Origin: Hippasteria phrygiana
Lineage: Eukaryota > Echinodermata > Asteroidea > Valvatida > Goniasteridae
DNA: 64,000 bases
Assembly (NCBI GenBank): GCA_037893225.1
Contig: JAZGUH010000628.1
Location: 434,001-498,000, forward strand
Direction of reading: 5' to 3'
Positions 11,301-23,300 of the stretch are shown piece by piece. The notes beneath the pieces are model-generated. The model did not search any database. It was given only the letters and a program-made list of their open reading frames with translations, and was not told the origin of the DNA. Every line of letters starts with the position of its first letter. The stretch's first letter is position 1. The position numbers were made by a program, and so were the translations under genes.

Positions 11301-14300
11301 ATCGCACCATTCAAGTACCGCCGACCTCAATCAAATGAATTAATAATGCATGAAACGCTGACATGATTTTGGTGTCGCCTACACACTCTTCTTTGTAACC
11401 TTTTGTACGTGGGCTGTAAGGCTCCGGTGCTATTAACGTTCCTTATTAGCCACGCTCGACTGCATGCATTTATAAATAATTTACATGTGCCAGGGATAAA
11501 GTTGTGAGATTTTTGCTGTACTGTATAAGCAGCAAATATTAATTCCAGATTAGCATTTCGTATTTGAAATTTAATTTTTGTTTGTTTTAATGACCTTGGC
11601 AGTAATGCAGATTTGTACAAAATGAAGATATGCAATATATACGTAATGTCCCTAATGCTGTTGAATCCATCAATATTTCCACACACCCTAGGGAGTTAGT
11701 GTTGTACATTAGGGGTGAGATTTGTCAGGATTTGTCCTCATTTCAGGATTTTTTTTATCGGGATTTCAGAAGTTTTTAAAGAATCTCTTTTGCAATCTGG
11801 AATTCCCGAGGTGTTTGTCCGAAAGGTGTTTTTATCTGCAAAAGTGGATTTAGACCAATAAAAATTGATATTTTAAAGGGTTAAATTTTAATATTTTCAC
11901 TGGGGGAAAATACAAATTATACATGTAGACTCGACTGTTGATCTGGGGTCATCATGGATTTTTCGTGGATTTTGTGGAATTCTTTTTGGCAATCTCACCC
12001 CTGGTATATGTACATGTACATGTACTGCACATCATGTACATGTACATACATGTGTAGATTGTACTATTCATTGTACGTTTGCATATAAATTAAAAGAATA
12101 TGCACGTATACATTTGTAAAGAAATGATTTCCGATTTTCTAAAAACCTAAAATTACAACATTTGTAATTTGTAAACTTGTCATATTTGAATTACATGTAG
12201 CTATTTTTATGGTAAATGTTCCACCGGCTTGTCCAGCTGAGTTTCTGCTTGAGTGTGTGAAACTCGGCTCACTGTCTGTTCCCACCAATACTCTAGCTGT
12301 CTCGATGTCGAACAAAAAGCTATGCCAATAGCTTTTTCCCCTCGTTCTGTATCTCTATGGAATTCTTTGCCTGGTGCATGTTTCCCTTCATCTTACGATC
12401 TTTCCTGCTTCAAGAGGAATATTAATTCCTACTACCTCTTGTATCTTTGATTCTTTTGCTATTTTGTGCCTCCGTACCTTAAGTGGCTTTTAGCCCTGCT
12501 TGATTCGAACTTTCATTCACAAAAATAAATACAAATAGATCATTTTTAAAAATTGTTTTTGAACGGGTGAACTTAGTGAATTTTGTGGCTGTGGTTCTAC
12601 ATGTGTGTGTAGCACTAGGCATGAAAGGGGAGTGCACCTTGTGATGTCAGATTTGCGTGCTGCCCAGGCAATGACTTAAAGGTAGTGTATACGATTAGTA
12701 ATCCTCCATGTTTTTTTTACTGAATTATTTCGAAATACCTTACTAAACTGTAAGCCAATAGTAGTCTCAAATTATAGCACCAGGTGTGCTGTCGTTGTCA
12801 AGAAAAAACGAAATATATATCGTTTTCCAATGATTTCCAGCTGGAAATCGTTGGAAAACTGCCCTGTAGCCTTTAGTCAAGGCGCGCGTGGCTACCCGGA
12901 CTAGTGGCGCGCTCCAGACATGCTGGCATTCGGGGCGCGTCATGCGCCCATATAGCCACGCGCGCCTTGACTAAAGGCTATCATCCGCCCAACGGTTAAA
13001 AACGAGCGCTGTTTTTCTCGTTTTTTTTTCGCCACCCAACAATGCAAAACTTTGAACAGGTCAGTGGAACGATATTTCCTATAAAATACTAACCCCCAAA
13101 TCCGCCCATTTCTGAAAACTGCAACAATGACCAATCATGTACACTGCCTTTAAAACAAATGGCAGCAGCAGGCTTTATGTTGGTGAGGCTTGATAAAAAC
13201 GGCTCTCAAAAGCATTTTTTTTATTATTATTTAATGGCAGAAATAATTGCCTGTTTTATTGTAATATACATTGCCTTACTCTACATGAAACTACAAAATG
13301 ACGCAGATTTCTCTCCACAATCGGAAATTTGTTAGAGTGACTTTATTATGAAACACATGCTGATGTGTATTACATAATGTATGTGTAATCCTGATGTGTA
13401 TTACATAATGTATGTGTAATCCTTCAAATCTGTCAATTGCCTGCACGTGAACAATACATGTACGGTAGATGCTTCCTCAAAGAAAATGTTCCCGTTTACA
13501 TTTCACATTTCCCACACAACTTCCCTCCCCCCTGTGAATTCCAATGGGAAATTAATTTTCCCACCTGTGTGAAAAGGCATGGAAATGTGTTCCCCATTGT
13601 GGGATTTTTTTTTTTTTTTAATATTTTGTGAAATGAAAATGAGAAAAAGTGTTCCCAGGTTAACTTCCCATTACAATGTACTGTACGTTTTGTAAATTAG
13701 AACAGAGTTTTTCTCTTTTGCCCTTTCCCGACGTAATATATGAAGCACTGTATGCTCAGTACATGTACATGTATATACTGTATGTTTGTATGTATACAGG
13801 TTATTCCATAAATTAGGGTGCCAACTTGTGACATTTTGACCCAAAATGGAGAAATTGATTGACAGGGGATTTATTCATAATTTTCAGTATAACTTAAAGA
13901 TATTGACATTCCTCATTAATTGTAGCCAAAATCAGACATTATTTACTCCAGAAATGCCAAAATATCATGTCAAAACCCATTCACGGTTTCACGTGTAAAG
14001 GGGACACCAAATTAGTTTTCTGCTATTTTTGTGATAATTCATGCTCAATGTGGTGTGCTTATTTTAGAATGTATTTTTTGTCATACATGTACCCAGGATA
14101 AAAACATCAAGGTTTAATTGTGAAAATAACTTGATTAGACTAAAAATAACAATTCGGTGCATGATTGCGTATTGGGGACACCATTTTGTGTCCCATTTAC
14201 ACGTGAAACCTAGTAAATGGCCCAAAATTTAAGATGTCCAAGCATGCAATCTTTGTTATGATTTCACACTTATCAAGTGGGACACCAAAAGTCATTGGCC

Positions 14301-17300
14301 CCAACAAGTACATACATCATGTACAGATTCAGATACTGAATTGTTTAGAACAGTGAATCCTGTACACCTGCAATGTACATGTACAGTATTTTTGGAATTC
14401 ACCAATTTGCACTATCCCCCCACAGCATTTTCATCACCACAGACAGCAAACTCTCCCCACGCCCTACCCCAGGCAGCACGTACTCATTAAGGACCAAGGA
14501 AATGATATTTGGAAACCAACGGCCTGATGACATGCACGAATGTCCTATGTCTGCCGGGGCATATTGCGTTTTCCCTGAAAAGAGATAGAGAGAGACAGCA
14601 GAGAAATTATTTTATTCTTGATGACATGTACATGTACATGGCCAATTGACAATAGTGTATGGTGTGTTGCAGGTGTTCAGGTAATTAAGGTCGAGTCCTC
14701 TCCCCCCCCCCCCCCCCCCCCCCACACCAAACCCAGATGTAGATTACTGAAACATAGACTGGCACTGCTGTCCCTCATGAATAGTGTGACAGTGAACCGC
14801 CCACCATTGGATAACTATAAACAGGTACATGTGTATGCAACTTTTCCTCGGATCAGCTGATTTCCTCGTTTTTCACTTCACGCTTATAAGTGCCATTGAA
14901 AATTGAAAAACACTGTACAAAGTCTTGTAACGATTGGAATTTTCTTCGTTTTTAATTTTTTAATTTAAGTTGTATGCCTGTATAAAGTAGGGTGTGCATT
15001 TACGGGTTGTACGGGAATCAGGTACCCGATTGAAAAGAAAACGGCATGGGACCTGTTAAAGAAAGCCAAATGCAAAAATTTAATCTCGGAAATTGCCATT
15101 CATATTGTTCGTAAAAGTGCGCACGTAAATTTTATACCAGCACATATTGTGTACGTGCATCAATGCAGCAAGATGCAAGTGTGTACAGTAAGCTCTATAG
15201 CTTTTTGGGGTGTAAGTTGCATTTTCACAAGCTTCATAAATGTTAATGTTTGGTTTTGTCCATGTACCCTGGTTTTCATGTTGAATATTCCCCACAAATG
15301 ACATTTGAAAACTTTCTTTTTCATTGTCTGTGAAATTACTAAGTATTACATGTATGTTAATTTGGTTCCATGATCTGGAACCGGTTCCTGGCATTAGTGG
15401 TCGCCAGCTTGAGTACCCGGTTTGGATGCACAGCCCTCCTACAAAAAAGCCCCCTACAAGCCAATCATAAGTGCCCAAATATAAACATATTTTTAAACAT
15501 TTTACCCATCCTGACCCTATTCACACTGCATGTACTGTGAAGAGATCAGATTATCTTGTCTTGTTTCAGTGTGAGGGGCTGGTTCTTCCACACTTTCCTC
15601 TGTAGCCCACACCTCGAGTAGCCTTTGGCCTTGTGATGGGCGACTTGCCTGTCCACCCCCCCCCCCCCCCCCCCCTAAAAAAAAAAAAAAAAAAAGAAGA
15701 CGGACGTTTCTACCCAGACAAACATCAAATTGTGCTAAATTCTTCTTCAAGACATGCATTACCTACAGGCACATGATGTTGTATACAATGTACGTCAGTG
15801 TCTGTCCTGAGAAGGTCAGTGCTCTTTGCATACATCCTAAACCGCATCCATCTATTTTGTCTGGGGAGGCTGGTACATGTGTACATGCCAATTACTGTAA
15901 ATTAATCAGACAGATTTACATGTGTATGCGGACTCTTGCCCCGGCAGCGAGGGTATGCGTGCCCGTTAGAGTGGAACCGATTTTAATGCATTCAGCACAC
16001 AAAGTGTACACGAACATGTGAAAGACGATGCTGCATAGACGGGATTTACACCACAAAAATGTACATAAACATGTACATTTTGTGGATGTCGTGTGGTATT
16101 CATGTACATTTTGTACCGTGCGTACATGCAGATCGTCCACTGTCATTGGAACTAGGTTAATGTGGTCGGGAACGATGAGAATTTTTTTCCCCCACTGACA
16201 TGAGTAATCTTGGTTGTACATGAGTCTATGTGCCTGTGGCATTTGTGTAGGAAATGTATATTTTGTCAGGTACATGTACACGTGTACATGTATACATTGA
16301 CATTTAAATGTAGTACATGTCATGTACTTCATATCTCGTATGTGTATCTCGTATGCTTATTCACACTGTCAAAAATGGTTTTCTTATTTTGAGGGGGAAC
16401 AACTTTTTAGGGAGTACATGTATAGCAGGAAAATGTTTCTAATATCCATTGTTTCTCATATTCCCTTGTGGATTGTTTGATGAATTATATGTTAAAAAGT
16501 GGTATCCTCATTGAGTGATCCCCACAATGTCGCTTCCCAGGTTGTATCGTAAAATTGGGTGTGATCCCTGGCTATACGGCATTCTGGGTTTATGACTTCT
16601 GACTAGCGCCCACCCGAACAAAGATACTGACAATTTGGGAGACCGCCAGCATACATGTAGGGCAAGATAGCTCCGTTGGTAGAGTGCCGGTACGGTAACC
16701 CTGAGGTCGCAGGTTCGAATCCCGCTCCTGCCAGTTTCTTTGTTCACTTTGAAAATGTATTCAAATTTACCTAGTCAGTTTCCCTTGTGGATTGTTTGAT
16801 GAATCCATTTGTTGATTTCAGAAACACTAATAAAGGTGGTATACACCATTCGCTTTTGCTGTAATTTTCAGAAATAAATGGATTTGGGGGTTAGTATTTT
16901 ATAGCGTGCTATACAGGAATTCGCCGACGCCATTTTTACAGTGGTGCTGCGCTCGCGTGCAGGTTGCGCGCGTTCTTTAATTTCAGTCACGCGCGCATTT
17001 TGGAAAGTTGTAAACACCCTGTTGGTCGAAGCTAGCTGCATCGAGCGCGTGCATAAAATACGCACGCGAGCGTGATGCCACCGCAGTAAATGATTCTAAT
17101 TTTGGTCGCCGGATTCGTCTATAGAAAATACTGTAACACTGACCTGTTTAAAGTTTTGTGCACATAGATGCTGAGAAAACAGAGAGAAAAAATTATGTTC
17201 TAGAAGTCTGGTTCCCTGACCATACCTTAGGAAAAAAAGAGCAATTTATAGACGTCGGGGAATTACAAAACATGTATCAGGTCGAGGAACTAGACTATTG

Positions 17301-20300
17301 GCAACGATTGTCGAACCCCTGACCCTCTGATCGTGAGTCACAAGTCCTAACCACTAGACCACAGCACTCCTAAAATAAGAAAATATTCTTGAATTGAGAA
17401 AACGATTGTGGAAAAATGTTAGGCGAAGAAAAATGTTATCAAAGTGTTACATGTGGATATTCAAAATTTCTCAGTTTAATAATTTCTTTAACCAAGAAAA
17501 TATTTCTTATTTCAAGAACAGTTTTCTTGTATCAGAAAATTATTTTAGGCAGTGCAGTTGTGTGGGATTTAATATTTTCAATGACTCTATATGTATGTGC
17601 ATACATGTACAAGTGGAATATTTGACCAATTTGTATTTTTTGGTATCTGATTACAAATGTGACACCCAATGCCTAAACCAGGCACTTCGTGCTAAAAAAA
17701 AAAAAAGAAAAAAAAAAGGGCCAGCCATTTAAAGGATTTAAGTGCTTTAAAATGAGCCCTCATCTACATGGTCTATAGCTGAAGCATTTGTTTAGTTATG
17801 GGATGTTTATAGTGTACATGATTGGTCATTGCTGCAATTTTCAGAAATGGGCGGATTTGGGGGTTAGTATTCTATAGGAAATATTGTTTCACTGACCTGT
17901 TAAAAGTTTTGCGTTCTTGGATGGCGAAAAAAACGAGAGAAAAACGGCATTCGTTTTCAACCGTCGGGCGGCAGTTAACTGGATTCCTTATAGCGCCCTC
18001 TTGTAAAATAAGCCCAATTTTTGTAAATGGGATCGTTTTCAATTGGTCACATAACCACGCGAGCCGACTGGTTACAAGCTGTCGCTTCGGTACACTACGC
18101 GACACAATTGTACTATAATTGCAACCTTGCACCCGTTTTCGGATTAACCCATTTTAGACGCAACGTGGACTAACTACATTCGGTCAATTGAGGGCAGAAT
18201 TTTGAAAATCCGTAATTTTTTCCAACGATTGTTACGCGGAAAAATTGTTGGAAAACGATATAAACTTCAATTTTTCTTGAAAACGACAGCACACCAGGTG
18301 CCATCATTTCACAGGATGATTGAGATTGCTATTAACTTTAATAGCCTGGTATACATAATAATTCAGTAAAAAAAGAATTTGGAGCATTACTAATCGTGTA
18401 CACTACCTTTAAGACGGGGAAGGGAGAAATACATTTGTACATACATGTACAGTGCCACTTTTTATTATTTTAATTACATTTAATGCCATTTGTTAAATGC
18501 GTGAACAGCCTGGCTTTTTGGCGTGGGCTGTCACAATTACAGTTGATACATATGTACCTGTGCTTAAAAAAACACCAAACATACATGTACATGTACTATC
18601 ATGACTACATGTATGAAGTCCGTACATGAAAACAGACCAGTGTGAGCAATAAAACTATCAAAACTGAAACTTGAACCACAATTTACCAAAGGACAATTCT
18701 AACAAAAGGAAACAAAAATTCCCAATTTACAAAATTGTCCCTTACAATGTATCTGTAGTTTAGAGCTACATTGTACAATGTACATTAGCTTTATTTTTGT
18801 TGTAACCATTGCCATAAACTCAGTCTTTAGTGTTTTACCTGATTTGATTGACTCTTCAGAACTGATATTAAAGGTTGTGTACATGATTGGTCATTGTTGC
18901 AATTTTCAGAAATGGGCGGATTTGTGGGGTTAGTATTTTATAGAAAATATCATTCCACTGACCTGTTCAAAGTTTTGCATTGTTGGATGGCGAAAAAAAG
19001 GAGAGAAAAATGGCGCTCGTTTTCAACCGTCGGGCGGATGATAGCCCTTTTGTTTTTGCGCCACTCGTCCGGGTAGCCACGCGTGCCTTGAGTAAAGGCT
19101 GCAGGGCAGTTTTCCAACGATTTCCAGCTGGAAATCATTGGAAAACAATATATTTCACTTTTCTTGACAACGACAGCACACCTGGTGCCATAATTTCACA
19201 GGATGATTGAGACTACTATTAACTTTCACTTACAGTCTAGTAAAGGTACATGTATTTCATAATAATTCAGTGAAAACATTTTTGGAGGATAACCAATCGT
19301 GTACACTACCTTTAAACTCGGGTTTTCATAGCATCGTACTTGTGCCTGTATTGGGGGCTGTTCATTTTTAAATAATTTAGTATTTGATTATTCGAAACTG
19401 GCTTTGACCGAATATTCGAATATACGATACTTGCCGATCAAGTTTTTCACGCGTCTGCTGCAACTGCATGCCGCGCTGGTAGAAAGTTGGGCCCCAAAAG
19501 CACGCCGGTGTTTTATGTGCGGCCATCGATATTATGGACCTCTCGATCGACATTTTTTGCATGCGCCTGTTGTATCAAGATCATTATGGGTACGTAAAAC
19601 GTTCTGATAACAAGAAACCAAACTCCAGCCTGCATTTTTGCAGTCATTATTTTATAAGTGTCAAGGGTTTTACGGATTGGAACAATAAACCTCCGTCCAC
19701 AAAAAGTTACCGTCGACAGAGTGCGGCGTTTGACACTGCTGAGCGCCGTAAGTTTTCTAATAGAATAGCATATATATTTTTTTCGAATATTTGAACTGAC
19801 AAAAAGGTATTCAAATATTCGGTGTATTCGGGACATCCCTACCTGTATTATGTTTTAAAAATACAAACACAGGGAGTTTAATGCTGCAATATGCATGTAC
19901 GTGCACTGTATATATCTCCGAGGACAAGAGGAGAAAGGAAATACAAAGAAACCTTTCAGTCCTCGCACGTCAAGTCTTTTGTTGAAATAGGTCCTCGCAC
20001 ATAGAAGTACGTGCTTAGTCTATGGGGTTGGGTTATATTAAAGGAACAATAGGAAACACAAAGCATTGTCCTCGCACGTATTGGGGAAGTACGACTGTGT
20101 GCTCTGGCCGAGTGTCAATTTAATGGATTTCTTTCAACTGCGTCTTAAAAAAACATTTCCTGCTCTCTTTTTTTAATAACTTTAAAATTACTGCATGAAA
20201 ATTATGGCGCTTCGAGTATGATGTAAAAGAGACCTGTATTATTTGGTGGTGCAAATATGGTTACATAATCTTCATTGGTTATGATGTAATAGGGTGTTTA

Positions 20301-23300
20301 ATTGGAGGTTATTTTTTACCGAGGTGAATGGCATTACTCAGGGTTTTTCTCCTGACTTTATGACTGTTTGATTTGAATATCCACAGTCTGAAGTCTGGGC
20401 ACAAATTTGAAACTGGATACTGACATTTACCCTCAGAATCTTCCATTTGCCACCTGTCTTTCCACCAATTATGCAACGCTGGAGCCGTTGACGAAAGCTG
20501 CGGACAGTTTCTGCAGAAAGACAGGGTCGCCGACGGAGCTCGTCGCAAACTTCTTCGATTGTCCGTGCTTCCAGCGCGTTTCGTCACCGGCTCCAGCACT
20601 GCATGGATATCATTCTATCTGTTGGATTCTGTTGGTTTTTAGCAAGCCCTCGGTTCAGACTTTTCTGTCAGTGGATTCTGTTGGATTCAGCAGTGTGCCT
20701 AGATAAAATCCGAAGGGAGTGAGGGGTAAAATGGAAAAGATTAAATGTTTAATAAATGGAAGGTGGTCAACTTGGACATTCAATAACATAAAGGCTCTAG
20801 TTCTCCTTTAGTGTTAAGCCATTGAATCCGGATGACGGTTTAGCCGCATTTTGAAAAAGACCACCTGGCTGGTTTTCATCTGTACACGCATTCCTGCGCA
20901 TACTTAACCCATTGTTTGCCTATTGTCGGCATTACGCTTTGCTTCATAAGCCTGTATTGGCCTACCAGCACCCCATTAACCCGTTGCATACGGTTGACCC
21001 AAATATGTGCAGATTGAAAATTGCCACCTGGCCGGTTGACGTCTATACACGCCAATTTCTGCATTTTCAATCCATTATTGGGGTATTGTGTACATTATGG
21101 CTTGGCTGCACAAGCCTCTTGTTTCCGTTTCGCTTGGCAGCATAACCCGGCTTGGCGCCCCGATGCCCCTATGAAATACCCGGTATGCCCGGGTTCAAGG
21201 GGTTAAAAACAGACGGACAGAATGGGTTAAGAGAGAGACTAGGATTGCGGGTAACACCATGTGAAATGAATCTCTTCTAGGAAGAAGTGTGGTTCTGAAA
21301 AGAACCGGGATGAGTATGATTGTAGTATAGTTCTTTTCAGAACCACACTTCTTTCTAGAAGAGATTTATTTCACATGGTGTTACCCGCAATCCCAGTCTC
21401 TCTCATATCGCACCCACCATGCAAAGCTTCAAATCGTATCTAGAATGGGTTAAGATCATTCAAGTAGTTCGATTTTTTTTTTTCGTGTCCTAAAATGTCC
21501 AGATCTCCCTGGTAGACCAGCCGTTGCGGGAGCTGTCAAACCCAGGAGCCAGTGGTAGTGTCTTCTACCTCACAGACGATGATGAGTTTATCATCAAGAC
21601 AGTACAACACAAGGAGGCTGACTTCCTACAGAAGCTTCTTCCGGGATATTATATGGTAAGACCTAGTGACTTGCGATCAAAGGGTCTAGGGTTCGAATCC
21701 AGGTTCATTCAGTACAGAACAAGGAGGCTCTAGGAAATCATCCAGGACATCACATGGTGAGACCTAGTGACCTGCGATCAAGGGGTCAAGGGTTCGAATC
21801 CAGGTTCATTCAGTACGAAGCAAGGAGACCGACTTCCTATACAAAAGCTTCTTCCAGGAAGACCTAGTGACTTGCGATCAAAGGGTCTAGGGTTCGAATC
21901 CAGGTTCATTCAGTACAGAACAAGGAGGCTCTAGGAAATCATCCAAGACATCACATGGTGAGACCTAGTGACCTGCGATCAAGGGGTCAAGGGTTCGAAT
22001 CCAGGTTTATTCAGTACGAAGCAAGGAGACCGACTTCCTATACAAAAGCTTCTTCCAGGAAGACCTAGTGACTTGCGATCAAAGGGTCTAGGGTTCGAAT
22101 TCAGGTTCATTCATTATGAAACAAGGAGGCCGACTTCCTACAGAAACTTCAAGGATGGATGTACATTTTGTAGTGACCTGCAATCAAAGGGTCAAGGGTT
22201 CGACTCTGGGCTCATTCAGTACAGAACAAGGAGGCTCTAGGAAATCACCCAGGACATCACATGGTGAGACCTGGTGACAAGGGGTCAAGGGTTCGAATCC
22301 AGGTTCATTCAGTACAAAGCAAGGAGGCCGACTTCCTACACAGAAGCTTCTACCGGAATATTATACGGTAAGACCTAGTGACTTGCGAGCAATGGGTCAA
22401 GGGTTCGAATCCATATTAATACAGCTTAACTCTACAAGGGTTGACTTTTCCTTCTTTTAGGATATTAAGTGGATAAATCTAGAATAATATGCGGGTGCAT
22501 TGGCCCAGGAAATGGCCTGAGTGACTTGTGATCCGGGCCCAATGTCATGGAATTGACCTATCGCCGTTCATGACCATTATCCAATCGTAGCATCTGTTGA
22601 ACATCACATGATATTCCAAATCTTGGACGAAAAAAAAACATTACAAATATGTGCATTATTTGGCCGCATGTGCGCCCTGTTCGTTGAAACACAGTACGCG
22701 AATACTAGTCAAATTTAACGCAAACGCTCAACCGAGCCATCACGTTTTTGTTATACTAATTTTGTTTGCAGCACATTGGCCAAGCCTGTTTAGCGTAGTT
22801 TGTTCTGTTTATATTTCTTAAGTTTTTCCAATTCTCGGACGGTGAAAATTATGTGAGTGGGGTCCAGAGAGTCTGCATTATTCAAATACGCGTTATAACG
22901 AGCGGCTGGAAATTGGGAAAAGCTATTTTCCCACGTTTTGCAATAAGTGGTCGCACGAAAGTCTGCATGCACATGTGGACAAAGTTGTCTCAGAAATCTG
23001 AGACAACTCCTGCATCCGGTGTAAAGTTGTCTAAGGAGCGTGGCTAACTCACAAACGGCGATAGGTCAATTGCCACAAAAGCAGAAGATTCTGTGCCAAC
23101 GGTCACTGAATTTCATTGGTCAGAAAGGAAGTTGGCTTGTGCGCGTGTCCATGGATTCCATAAAAGGTTCTGTACTTAATAGGTTCACGCAGAATTTCTT
23201 CACTACAGTACGTTGCAATTGAAACTTAACTCTGCGAATTGGCATGGGAAAATTTGCAAAAGGAATTCGCATTTGCATTCGCATTTTGCACGCAACTTTT

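Larger units (their letters stand above)
6972..21502. other. Intron b-c, 14.5 kb, dense in mobile elements
   Basis: The elements listed separately cover much of it. Other content: AAAGTCTTAAA-rich text at 8101-8495 with weak GGTATCT(T/G)CA ends; an outer repeat rich in GACTAGCC (about 8595-9470) into which the 8838-9347 element is inserted; a 31-bp duplication GATGTGTATTACATAATGTA... (13361-13422); C homopolymers at 14702-14723 and 15658-15676; TACATGTACATGTA clusters near 12005-12055 and 16268-16295; a LINE-tail-like string AGTAGCCTTTGGCCTTGTGA at 15617-15636. Between 9470 and 10288, and from 20110 to 20760, I see only unique or unrecognised sequence. Confidence 0.6.
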
